Positions 25,074-35,425 of a DNA stretch of 64,000 nt are shown here, piece by piece; the first letter of the stretch is position 1; the number at the start of each line of letters is the position of its first letter. Below the pieces are notes generated by a model. That model worked only from the letters and a program-made list of their open reading frames with translations. It was not told where the DNA came from and ran no database searches. Made by a program: the position numbers and the translations under genes. This DNA comes from Flavobacteriales bacterium (GTDB lineage: Bacteria > Bacteroidota > Bacteroidia > Flavobacteriales_D > Crocinitomicaceae), in contig VEQH01000013.1 of NCBI GenBank assembly GCA_018883325.1, positions 1 through 64,000 on the forward strand, in the 5' to 3' direction.

Positions 25074-27560
25074 TTGAAAAGTAATTTAAAGTTATTTGTT
25101 TGTTTACTGTATTCTACTGTTTTTTCTACTTTTTCACAAGTAGCGACAATACAGCATTATTCAATAAATAGTGAAGGTCAAGTGCAATTAGAGATTAACT
25201 CTAGTTCTGACAAATACTATATCTTACAGGTTAAACATCATGTTGATTCAGCATTTGAAGTTTATTCTTCTTTAACTTTAGGAGTAGATGGAACAACAAT
25301 AATTACGGAACAGCTAAAAGCATACCCACAAAATCACTATCAAGTTTTAGAATTTGCCATCAATACACCACAAGATATTGATTCGGATGGAATTAATGAT
25401 TTGATAGATTTTACTGAAATGCCATTAAATGGTCCTTTTAATTCGGCAGGAACTATCGGTACTGAACAAGGTTTGTTGACTTTGAATAGTTTTGATGCGT
25501 TTGAGATTGTTTCAACAAAAGAAAACGGTACACCTTGGGTTGAATATCTTAATGGAGTTGAATATACAAAGTTTTTAATTGATGATTTCTATTCAAATTC
25601 ACCTAAAATCTATTTTATAAATAGTAACACCTATAACTTACATGTTGATTTTGCTAATAATTTAGGTATTGACCATTTAAGTCCGAATGTGAAAAAAGGA
25701 CAATTAATTTTTCATCCATCAGTGATTTCTCCAAACGGAACCTTGGGAACATTTTCTTTTAATTTTAGCAATAATGAGGCTCAAGCAACTAATATTGTTC
25801 AACGTACACATGAATTACTTGCGTCGAATATGCTCTTCTTGAAAAATAACTTTTCTTATTTTATCACTGAAAATAATGAAGATGATTATTACAACAATCA
25901 GTCTTTTTACGAAAATTCAAGAATTCCAGTTTTGTTTGAGTCAAATGTTTATGAGGGAATTAATTACCTAGGTTTAAATCAAACAGAAGGTTTTGGTTTT
26001 TTTCGATACATGTCACCTGGAGAATTACCAAATTCTAGAGATATTGTTTTATACGACGTTTTACCAAATTCATTACCTAGAGTAGGAGGAATTATTACAT
26101 CGATGATTCAAACACCTCTTTCACATGTTAATTTGCGTGCGATTCACGATAATGTTCCAAATGCTTTTATTAGAAACCCTTTAGAAAATCAACAGATAAG
26201 CAGTTTGCTTAATCATTATATTTATTTTAAAACCAACCAAAATAATTTCGAGATTAGGGAAGCAACTGTAGCTGAAGTAAACGCTTGGTTTGAATCAATT
26301 AGACCACACAAAGAACTTGATCCTCCTTTGAATTTGGACTTGAAAAATATTCTTCCTTTAGCTGAAATTACATTTGAGATGTACGATGCTTATGGTGCTA
26401 AAACCTCAAATTTAGCAACCATGAAAACCTTTGATTTCATAGAAGGAACAGTACCAGATGGATTCGGTATTCCCTTTTATTATTATCAAGAATTTATGAA
26501 ATCGAATCAATTAATGGATGAAATGGTTTTGCTTTTGGAAGATTCCTCTTTTATGAATGATCGTTTGATTCGAGAAATTAAATTGGCTGATTTTAGAGTA
26601 AAAATTAAGAATGCACCAATGCCTGATTGGATGATGAATGAACTTTTTTTGATGCAACAATCCTTTCCACAAGGTACCTCAATTCGTTGTCGTTCAAGTT
26701 CAAATAATGAGGATTTACCAGGGTTTAATGGCGCAGGACTTTATGATTCAAAAACACAACATCCGAATGAAGGACATATTTCTAAATCGATTAAACAAGT
26801 GTATGCGAGTTTATGGAATTTAAGAGCTTTTGAGGAGCGAGAATTTTATAGAGTGAATCATTTTAAATCTGCTATGGGCGTACTATGTCACCCGAATTTT
26901 GAAGATGAGAAAGTAAATGGTGTAGGGATAACCACAGATCCAATTTATTCAACAGAAAACCGGTTTTATATCAATTCTCAATTGGGGGAAGAACTTGTGA
27001 CAAATCCAACAAGTACTTATCCAGAGGAACTTTTATTGAATACAATTACATCTGAAAATAATTTATTTGCGGTCATTCAATATTCGAGCTTAGTCTCAAA
27101 TGATTCACTTCTGATGAATAATGAACAATTGACTTTATTGCGTGATTATATGTTAGAAATTCATACCCGTTTTGAAAAATTGTATCACGCAGAAAACAAT
27201 GAAACCTTTGCAATGGATATAGAATTTAAAATAGACAGTATCGGACAATTAGTTATTAAACAGGCTCGACCTTGGGTTTCTTATTTGCCGTCCAATAATG
27301 TTTCAAATTATAAATCTTGTGATTTTTTAATTTCCCCAAATCCAACAGTTGATTTAATTCATCTAGTTTGTTTGAATTCTGGAATTTCTAAATTGCAAAT
27401 AGTTGATTTGAAAGGCTCTATTTTATTTCAAGAAAATTATGACCCAATAGATAAACTTGATTTTAAAATACCAGTCGATGAACTTTCGAATGGTATTTAT
27501 TTTATTAATGCATTTCGTTTTGACTCTGTCTGTAAGATGTCGAAATTTATTAAGTTTTAA
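25074..27560 (+). CDS. Secreted PEP/pyruvate-binding, glucan dikinase-like protein with T9SS tail
   Basis: An 828-residue secreted protein beginning at a TTG; no in-frame ATG exists upstream and a stop precedes it. The signal peptide is residues 1-21. Domains: an N-terminal beta-rich part (22-300) of unknown fold; a PEP-utiliser-like swivelling domain with candidate phospho-His near 351 in TPLSHVNLRAI; an ATP-grasp PPDK-N domain (about 430-740) with RCRSSSNNEDLPGFNGAGLY near 540 and IKQARPW near 730; and a T9SS tail (ISPNPTVDLIH). His domain before nucleotide domain is the order of alpha-glucan water dikinase, whose motif is SHVSVRAR as I recall. It follows the T9SS amylase, suggesting a starch role. 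How it would obtain ATP outside is unclear. Confidence 0.75.
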   Translation: MKSNLKLFVCLLYSTVFSTFSQVATIQHYSINSEGQVQLEINSSSDKYYILQVKHHVDSAFEVYSSLTLGVDGTTIITEQLKAYPQNHYQVLEFAINTPQDIDSDGINDLIDFTEMPLNGPFNSAGTIGTEQGLLTLNSFDAFEIVSTKENGTPWVEYLNGVEYTKFLIDDFYSNSPKIYFINSNTYNLHVDFANNLGIDHLSPNVKKGQLIFHPSVISPNGTLGTFSFNFSNNEAQATNIVQRTHELLASNMLFLKNNFSYFITENNEDDYYNNQSFYENSRIPVLFESNVYEGINYLGLNQTEGFGFFRYMSPGELPNSRDIVLYDVLPNSLPRVGGIITSMIQTPLSHVNLRAIHDNVPNAFIRNPLENQQISSLLNHYIYFKTNQNNFEIREATVAEVNAWFESIRPHKELDPPLNLDLKNILPLAEITFEMYDAYGAKTSNLATMKTFDFIEGTVPDGFGIPFYYYQEFMKSNQLMDEMVLLLEDSSFMNDRLIREIKLADFRVKIKNAPMPDWMMNELFLMQQSFPQGTSIRCRSSSNNEDLPGFNGAGLYDSKTQHPNEGHISKSIKQVYASLWNLRAFEEREFYRVNHFKSAMGVLCHPNFEDEKVNGVGITTDPIYSTENRFYINSQLGEELVTNPTSTYPEELLLNTITSENNLFAVIQYSSLVSNDSLLMNNEQLTLLRDYMLEIHTRFEKLYHAENNETFAMDIEFKIDSIGQLVIKQARPWVSYLPSNNVSNYKSCDFLISPNPTVDLIHLVCLNSGISKLQIVDLKGSILFQENYDPIDKLDFKIPVDELSNGIYFINAFRFDSVCKMSKFIKF

Positions 27561-27616
27561 AAAATGCGATTAAACTTCAATTACAAGTATTCATTAGTTT
27601 TTGTATTTTTATTTCC

Positions 27617-28147
27617 ATGAGGCAAAAAATATTTCTTTCAAGCGTTCAAAAGGAATTTGAATTAGAGCGAGTAGTCTTGCACCGTCATTTGCATTCAGAT
27701 AAAGCAGGTTTTATAGAGCGTTTCGGAACAGGTACAGGAGAGATTTTACGTTTGTGCTCAGAGGCAGGATTAAAGGAGCCAATTTTCAATTTGGAAGAAG
27801 GTTTTTCAGTCACGATTTTTCGTCCAATGACAGTGCAAGTTACCGAGCAAGTCACCGCGCAAGTCACCGAGCAAGTCACCGAGCAAGTTGTTTCACAAGT
27901 ATTTGTTAATCTGAGTGTTATAGAAAGATTAGTTTGGGTTTTGGAAGGAGAAATGAAACGAGATGAGATTCAATCTGCATTAGATTTGAAGCACCGCGAA
28001 AATTTTAGAGATACTTATTTGAACCCTTCAATTGAAGAAGGTTTCGTGGAAATGACGATTCCTGAAAAGCCAACAAGTTCAAATCAAACATATCGATTAA
28101 CGAAAAAGGGATTGAGAAAATTAAAAGAGTTAAAGAGAAAAAAATGA
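27617..28147 (+). pseudogene. Internally deleted DUF4062 / AAA_4 protein
   Basis: A 176-residue open frame joining two ends of a much longer protein. The first ~20 residues (MRQKIFLSSVQKEFELER) are the start of DUF4062. From residue ~32, FIERFGTGTGEILRLCSEAG and KEPIFNLEEGF are the end of the Schlafen/AlbA_2-like ATP-binding region (HATPase_c_4), followed by the VTEQ repeat linker and a winged-helix tail (IERLVWVLEGEMKRDEIQSA and so on). The ~350-400 residues that normally lie between, including the catalytic parts, are missing with the frame kept. Full-length relatives are putative DNA-binding or defence-associated proteins. Whether the short form is functional is unknown. Confidence 0.7.
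27834..27900. repeat. 12-bp in-frame tandem repeat (VTEQ)
   Basis: About five imperfect copies of a 12-base unit resembling CAAGTCACCGAG encode Q-V-T-E or Q-V-T-A repeats. This degenerate linker is usual between the ATP-binding and winged-helix parts of the family and can expand or contract by whole units without a frameshift. Confidence 0.8.
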
Positions 28148-28191
28148 TGTGATTTAGTTGATTAAGCTAGAATCAAGAAATAGAAAATTAA

Positions 28192-28581
28192 ATGGAAAAT
28201 CGAATAATTTTGTTTTTTGATGGTGAATGTGGGGTTTGTAGTAGAATCATTCGATTTATACTTAAAAATGAACGTTCTAACAACTTGTTTTTTAGTTCTT
28301 TGCAGAGTGATTTTGCTATTCGTTTTTTGGCAGAACGAGGAATTGAAAGTGTAAAATCGAATACCTTGTATCTCTTTGAAAACGGAAAACTTTATAGTAA
28401 ATCGCGGGCTGCAATGCGATTAATTCCTTATTTAAAACGTCCTTATGGCTTACTAAAAATACTTTATATTTTCCCAAGATTTTTGCGCGATTTTGTTTAC
28501 GACCGAATAGCGGCAAATCGTAAAGTTTTTTTCAAAGATGTTTGCGAGTTAATTAGCTTTGATATAAATAGATTTTTGTGA
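28192..28581 (+). CDS. DCC-family thiol-disulfide oxidoreductase-like protein (DUF393)
   Basis: A 129-residue DUF393 protein. The name-giving motif is near the start: ILFFDGECGVCSRIIRFILK, with Asp and a CxxC pair (Cys13/Cys16). The middle segment LYLFENGKLYSKSRAAMRLI and the C-terminal FLRDFVYDRIAANRKVFF are conserved in the family. A thioredoxin-like redox role has been proposed for DCC proteins; the target is unknown. It stands alone between the DUF4062 remnant and the M1 peptidase. Confidence 0.9.
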   Translation: MENRIILFFDGECGVCSRIIRFILKNERSNNLFFSSLQSDFAIRFLAERGIESVKSNTLYLFENGKLYSKSRAAMRLIPYLKRPYGLLKILYIFPRFLRDFVYDRIAANRKVFFKDVCELISFDINRFL

Positions 28582-28591
28582 TTTTGAATTC

Positions 28592-28599
28592 TATTTTTG
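28592..28599 (+). promoter_or_regulatory. TAnnTTTG -7 box before the M1 peptidase
   Basis: TATTTTTG matches the consensus exactly and ends 14 nt before the peptidase ATG. No convincing -33 element is seen at the usual distance. Confidence 0.4.
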
Positions 28600-28613
28600 T
28601 TTAAAATTCACCT

Positions 28614-30230
28614 ATGCGTTTAATTTTCCTCTTTACATTAATAACTCATTTTTCTTTTTCTCAGTTTTCAAGAGCTGATTCCTTACGTGGTGGCTACGGT
28701 GAATCGCGCAACTGGTGGGATTTAACGCATTATGATTTAAGCGTTGATTTTGAACCCGTTACTCAATCAATAAAAGGTTTAAATACAATAACTTATAACA
28801 CTTTAACACATATAAAAGCAGGTAAAAAAGTTATTCAAATTGACTTACAGGAGCCACTCATTCTAGATAGTATTATTTTTGAATCACAACTTCTGCCAAA
28901 AACAGCAATTCGTAAAGAAGGAAACGCTTATTTCTTTGAAACAATAAACCTTCCAACAAATCAAAATGCAAGTGCAAGTTTTACTGTTTATTATCACGGA
29001 AAGCCTCGAAAAGCAGTTAGAGCGCCTTGGGATGGTGGTGTTATATGGAAGAAAGATGCAAATGGATTGCCATGGATTACAGTTGCATGTCAAGGATTGG
29101 GAGCAAGCGTTTGGTTTCCTTGCAAGGATTCGCAATACGACGAACCAGATAGTGTGGATATGCATTACACCTGTCCAAGTAATTTAAAATGTGTAAGCAA
29201 CGGTCGTTTGATGGGAGTTGAAAAACATAGTGATTCAAAGAGTACTTACTCCTGGAAAGTTGTGAATCCAATTAATAATTATTGCATGATCCCATACATC
29301 GGTGATTATGTCACTTTTCATGAAGATTTCTTGGGAGAAAAAGGAAAACTGGATCTTGATTATTGGGTTTTAAAAGGAAATTTAGAAAAAGCAAAAAAAC
29401 AGTTTAAAGATGTTTCGAGAACCATAAAAGCGTTTGAATATTGGTTTGGTCCTTATCCATTTTATGAGGACGGTTATAAATTAGTGGAAGCTCCACATTT
29501 AGGAATGGAGCATCAAAGCGCCGTTGCTTATGGAAATGGATTTAAAAATGGTTATCAAGGAACGGACTTAAGTGGAACAGGTGAGGGCTTGAAATGGGAT
29601 TATATCATTGTTCATGAAACAGGTCATGAGTGGTTTGGAAACAACATTACGACCAAAGATATTGCTGATATGTGGGTTCATGAAGGTTTTACGGATTATT
29701 CAGAATCTTTATTCATTGATTATTGGTACGGCAAGGAGGCAGCAAGTAAATATTGCATTGGTTTGCGACAAAATATTCTCAATGATAAGCCAATGATTGG
29801 TTCCTATCTTGTTCAAAGTGAGGGAAGTGGTGATATGTATTACAAAGGAGCCAATCTAATTCATACGATTCGAACCTTGGTAAACAACGATACTTTATTT
29901 CGACTGACTTTGCGAAAGATGAATCAAGAATTTTATCACCGAACGGTGACTTCTGCTGAAATTGAAAACTTCATGTCACGGGAATTAAAAATGGATTTGA
30001 CAAAGATTTTTGATCAATATTTACGTCAAAAGCGTCCTCCAACTTTAGAAGTGGTTAGAAAGAAAAACAAGATTCTTTATCGATGGGTAAATTGCATCGA
30101 TGGGTTTGATATGGATGTGATTTTTAACAACAAACGATTTGCGTGTTCTACCAATTGGAGCACGATTAAAACAACAAAAAATGTAGTTTTTAATAAAAAT
30201 TTGTATGTTTTAAAGAAGTTTGATTTGTAA
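28614..30230 (+). CDS. M1-family metallopeptidase, exported
   Basis: A 538-residue gluzincin. The signal peptide is residues 1-17 (MRLIFLFTLITHFSFSQ). The N-terminal beta domain (WWDLTHYDLSVDFEPVTQSI) is the M1 leader fold; the active site is HETGHEWFGNN followed 18 residues later by the Glu of WVHEGFTDYSESLF, and the exopeptidase-type substrate motif reads GMEHQSAVAYGN in place of GAMEN. It lacks the long C-terminal helical domain of aminopeptidase N, as is usual for Bacteroidota M1 proteins of about 540 residues. It has no T9SS tail, so it is likely periplasmic and trims peptides there. Confidence 0.92.
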   Translation: MRLIFLFTLITHFSFSQFSRADSLRGGYGESRNWWDLTHYDLSVDFEPVTQSIKGLNTITYNTLTHIKAGKKVIQIDLQEPLILDSIIFESQLLPKTAIRKEGNAYFFETINLPTNQNASASFTVYYHGKPRKAVRAPWDGGVIWKKDANGLPWITVACQGLGASVWFPCKDSQYDEPDSVDMHYTCPSNLKCVSNGRLMGVEKHSDSKSTYSWKVVNPINNYCMIPYIGDYVTFHEDFLGEKGKLDLDYWVLKGNLEKAKKQFKDVSRTIKAFEYWFGPYPFYEDGYKLVEAPHLGMEHQSAVAYGNGFKNGYQGTDLSGTGEGLKWDYIIVHETGHEWFGNNITTKDIADMWVHEGFTDYSESLFIDYWYGKEAASKYCIGLRQNILNDKPMIGSYLVQSEGSGDMYYKGANLIHTIRTLVNNDTLFRLTLRKMNQEFYHRTVTSAEIENFMSRELKMDLTKIFDQYLRQKRPPTLEVVRKKNKILYRWVNCIDGFDMDVIFNNKRFACSTNWSTIKTTKNVVFNKNLYVLKKFDL

Positions 30231-30441
30231 ATTCAGCTAAAAATTTTAATGCGCTGATTTTGAAAGGTAAACTTAAATTGGAGACATTAATTTAGAAAGT
30301 TCCTTTTTCATTCGTAACATTTCCTTTAGTATTCAGAACATTTTTATCAAATGAAATGTTAAGCTTTATATTTTTGAACTTAACAATAGATAACGAAAAA
30401 GAACAAGAGATAACAACTTATAACAATAAAAATCTAAGGAT
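30231..30441. other. Spacer with a promoter-like box
   Basis: This part of the gap after the M1 peptidase has no gene. TATTTTTG at 30369-30376 matches TAnnTTTG and points towards the small frame at 30442. Between them, AGATAAC-containing words recur (30385-30415) as a loose direct repeat. Confidence 0.4.
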
Positions 30442-30522
30442 ATGAAAAACTTAAAAGTACGATTTTCTGAATATTTAGATAAATTCTTAGAAGTATTTCC
30501 TTTGTTTAGAGGAATTCTTTAA
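30442..30522 (+). CDS. Possible 26-residue peptide
   Basis: An ATG frame encodes 26 residues starting MKNLKVRFSEYLDKFLEVF, ending at TAA 30520-30522, 15 bp from the convergent DUF4268 stop. AAGGA precedes the ATG closely, and an exact TAnnTTTG box lies 66 nt upstream. Its alternation of Leu/Phe with charged residues would give an amphipathic helix. Such short frames arise by chance, so this is a candidate only; I know no family for it. Confidence 0.3.
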   Translation: MKNLKVRFSEYLDKFLEVFPLFRGIL

Positions 30523-30537
30523 GAAGTTGTAAAATTC

Positions 30538-31002
30538 TCAATCTACCAAAGCAATTAAAATATCTTTAAATTCTTGGTAGAATTCATCAAATTCTATTAA
30601 ACGAGCTTTGAAGAAGGCATATATTTTTCCCCAATCCTCGTCGTTATAGAAATTAGCTCCTTCGAGTTCCCACGAAATTCTACCGATTGTGAGCCCTTCC
30701 TTGGTTGTTGCGCTTTCTTCCCAGTTTGTTTCTTGATTCATGGAAGATTCCATCACTTTTTTTAGTTCTCCCAATTGTTCCCAAAAGATTGCTTTTATCC
30801 CAGCGTCTTTAAACTGAATGTCGTAGCACACAGCCGTTTGTTTTCCATCGCAAATTAAACGCAAATAAGTATCTTGAACTTCCGTTTTATAGTTCAACCA
30901 GCTGACTCTTTTCCCAGTAGAGGAGAGGGTTCCGCGCATGTATTCTTTGAAACCTGACCAGAACTTTTCGTTGCGTTCTTTTCGCGCTTCTTTCGATAAC
31001 AT
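30538..31002 (-). CDS. DUF4268 family protein
   Basis: A 154-residue cytoplasmic protein of DUF4268, a family often seen alone or fused to restriction-like nucleases. Visible are the conserved start RNEKFWSGFKEYM and the core RVSWLNYKTEVQDTYLRL, then YDIQFKDAGIKAIFWEQLGE, and a C-terminal WGKIYAFFKARLIEFDEFY. Function not established. It follows the transaldolase gene after 2 bp, so it is the last gene of the pyrG-yidC-transaldolase run. Confidence 0.85.
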   Translation of the reverse strand: MLSKEARKERNEKFWSGFKEYMRGTLSSTGKRVSWLNYKTEVQDTYLRLICDGKQTAVCYDIQFKDAGIKAIFWEQLGELKKVMESSMNQETNWEESATTKEGLTIGRISWELEGANFYNDEDWGKIYAFFKARLIEFDEFYQEFKDILIALVD

Positions 31003-31004
31003 GC

Positions 31005-31661
31005 TTATTTGTTTCCTTTCGCGTGATCTGCTAGAAACTGCTGTAAACCTAAATCTGTCAAAGGATGTTTTGCCAAAGCTTTGATAGCACTTAAAGGTCC
31101 AGTCATAACATCTGCACCGATTTCAGCACAATGGATAATGTGCATTGGGTGACGAACAGACGCAGCTAAAATTTGCGTATCGAAGGCATAATTATCATAA
31201 ATCAAACGGATTTGTTCAATCAAGGCTAAACCATCTGTTGACACATCGTCTAATCTTCCTAAAAATGGAGAAATGTAAGTTGCACCAGCTTTTGCAGCTA
31301 AAAGCGCTTGTCCAGCAGAGAAAATCAAAGTACAATTCGTTCTAATTCCTTTTTGGTCAAAGTATTTAATTGCTTTAATTCCTTCTGGAATCATTGGGAT
31401 TTTAACAACAATATTTTTGTGTAACTCAGCTAATTGCTCGCCTTCACGAACCATTCCTTCAAAATCAGTCGCGATTACTTCCGCACTAACTGGACCGTCA
31501 ACAATGTTGCAAATATCAACGTAATGCTTCAAAATATTGTTTGCACCAGTGATTCCTTCTTTTGCCATCAATGATGGATTTGTTGTCACACCGTCTAAAA
31601 TTCCTAAATCGTTTGCTTCGCGAATTTCAGCTAAGTTGGCTGTATCTATAAAAAACTTCAT
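31005..31661 (-). CDS. Transaldolase / fructose-6-phosphate aldolase (TalC/Fsa type)
   Basis: A 218-residue small-type transaldolase of the pentose phosphate pathway. Motifs: [32 protein letters not shown], the Schiff-base Lys in [32 protein letters not shown], and [10 protein letters not shown]. The short length and missing extension place it in the TalC/Fsa subgroup; transaldolase activity is more likely than aldolase activity in this phylum. It lies 6 bp downstream of yidC on the same strand. Confidence 0.94.
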   Translation of the reverse strand: MKFFIDTANLAEIREANDLGILDGVTTNPSLMAKEGITGANNILKHYVDICNIVDGPVSAEVIATDFEGMVREGEQLAELHKNIVVKIPMIPEGIKAIKYFDQKGIRTNCTLIFSAGQALLAAKAGATYISPFLGRLDDVSTDGLALIEQIRLIYDNYAFDTQILAASVRHPMHIIHCAEIGADVMTGPLSAIKALAKHPLTDLGLQQFLADHAKGNK

Positions 31662-31667
31662 AATTAC

Positions 31668-33502
31668 TTATTTTTTGTTTTTCATTTCTAATTGTTTTTT
31701 CTGCATTTCCTCCAATTTTTCTTGGAAACGAGATTTCTTTTTCTCTTTTGGATTTGCTGTCGCTTGTGCTTTGCGTTCTGCCATTTTCGCACGTAATTTG
31801 TCTTCATCAGCAAAGAACTGTTTGATGATAACCATGATTAAAATAGAAATCAAAGTTGAGATGAAGTAATAGTAACTCAAACCTGCCGAGTAATTATTGA
31901 AGAAGAAAATCATCATCACAGGGAAAATGTACATGATAACTTTCATGTTCGGCATTCCAGGTTGCTGTGGCTGCTGCATGTTTCCACTGTTCATCCAAGT
32001 GTACAAAAGAGTTGTCACAGACATCAATAAAGTAAACAAACTCACGTGATCGCCATACGGCCAAATGTTTACACCAAAATCCCAAATTGAGTCGTAAGAA
32101 GATAAATCCTCCGCCCATAAAAACGGTTGTTGACGTAACTCAAAAGCAGCAGGGAAAAAGCGGAAAACAGCTAATAAAATTGGCATTTGAATCAACATTG
32201 GAACGCAACCTGCAAGTGGACTCGCACCCGATTCTCGATACAAGGTCATCATTTCCATTTGTTTTTTCATTGCATCCTCTGGTTTCGGATATTTTGCATT
32301 CAACTCGTCCACTTCTGGTTTCAAAATGCGCATTTTAACGGAAGACAAAAACATTTTCCATTGAACTGGCATCAAGATAAATTTCAAAATAATTGTCAAT
32401 ACCAAAATTGCGATTCCAATTCCCATTCCGCTGCTTACCAATAAGTTAAAGATTGGTTGAACAGCATATAAATTGATCCATCTAAACAATCCCCAACCGA
32501 AGTTTAAAATATCATCATAGTTTGAATCATACGATTTCAATAATTCGTAGTCGTTTGGTCCGAAATACCAATTGAAACTTGCTTTGTCGTTTTTGAAATT
32601 CAAAGAAAGTGTTGAACTAAAATCTTTCAAGTGAGTGCTGTTTTTCGCATCACCTTCTTTGTAAACTTTCACCATCATTTTAGAACCTTCTTTTGAAAAT
32701 CCATCTTTTGGTTTCAAGAAAGAAGAGAAATAACTTTGTTTGTAAGCCACCCAATTCAAATCATCTTCACTTTCAATGAAATCTGAAGAAGCCTCACTTA
32801 AATAAGAAAATCCTTCATTTTTTTGTTCGTAACAAATAGTTGTAACTCTTCTTTGCTCGCTGAATAAACGTTCTGATTTTCTAAATGCAGTTTGCCAATT
32901 GAATTGAATATTGTTTCTTGTAATGTTTTCAAATCCATCAAGTTCAATGTCGTAATCTAAATCAAATTTTCCTTTGTTCAAGTAATAACTTTGAGCAATT
33001 TTCCCATCCGCTAACTCCAATTCAAAAGTGATTGCATTTTTCGATTTTGACTTAACATCAAATAAGTATTTACTCGTGTAAATTTTACCTTTTTTTGAAG
33101 TTAAAACCAATTGATTTACTGCATCGCCATTTTTAAATAAACACAAAGGTTTGTCTTTTTTATTCGCGAAATCGAAGTAAGATTTATAGTTTTTCAAATA
33201 AACAGCAGCAACAAGTCCACCTTTTGTATTCAAATCAATGATTAATTTATCATTTTCAATTGTGATAATTTCACCTTTAACGTCTTCGCTTAAGTGTTTT
33301 TTAACTTGATTACTTGCATTCGCTTCACTTTTTCCGCTGCTAGCTTTAGCAGTTTCTTTTTTAACAGCTTCTTTTTCTTTTGCATTCAGTTGTTCTGTTT
33401 TTGCTTTTTTCTTGATGTCTTCGTCAGAAGGTTGGTTGAAAATAGAAAAAACAGTAAGAATTAAACCGATTAAAACCAAACCGGTGAGGGTGTTACGATC
33501 CA

Positions 33503-33503
<1 letters not shown>
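31668..33503 (-). CDS. yidC: Membrane protein insertase YidC
   Basis: The 611-residue YidC/Oxa1/Alb3 insertase that places proteins into the inner membrane, with or without Sec. An N-terminal anchor (LTGLVLIGLILTVFSIF) is followed by a Lys/Ala-rich linker (residues 25-75), a large periplasmic beta-supersandwich domain (about 75-340) and the conserved five-helix core (about 355-570: ILVLTIILKFILMPVQWK, GCVPMLIQMPILLAVFRFFP). The C-terminus is Lys-rich, as is usual for ribosome contact. Its ATG overlaps the stop of pyrG by one base. Confidence 0.97.
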
Positions 33504-35176
<1,673 letters not shown>

Positions 35177-35402
35177 TTAATTTTTAATTTTTGTAAGAAT
35201 TTGGGAGTTTGCGTCTTAATTTGCTGATTGAAAGTAAGATTTCAGTTGCATTGTTAATTTTTTCAAATGTACTATTGATTGAAATTCGATTCAAATTAAA
35301 CTTCTGAAAATAAAATTTGAAATCTTTAATTAAATCCAAATATTGAACTACATGTTGCTTTATTTGAACGAAAGCACTTCATTAGTCGAGAATTAATTTT
35401 TG

Positions 35403-35410
35403 TATCTTCG
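35403..35410 (+). promoter_or_regulatory. Near-consensus -7 box of the desulfurase gene
   Basis: TATCTTCG differs from TAnnTTTG at one position and is followed by CCAAAA. It ends 15 nt before the ATG at 35426. Confidence 0.4.
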
Positions 35411-35425
35411 CCAAAATTTTTCCCC

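Noticed and set aside
15136-27560. Classical SusCD polysaccharide utilisation locus
   Set aside because: No TonB-dependent SusC or SusD protein is encoded; the locus relies on an MFS carrier and T9SS enzymes instead.
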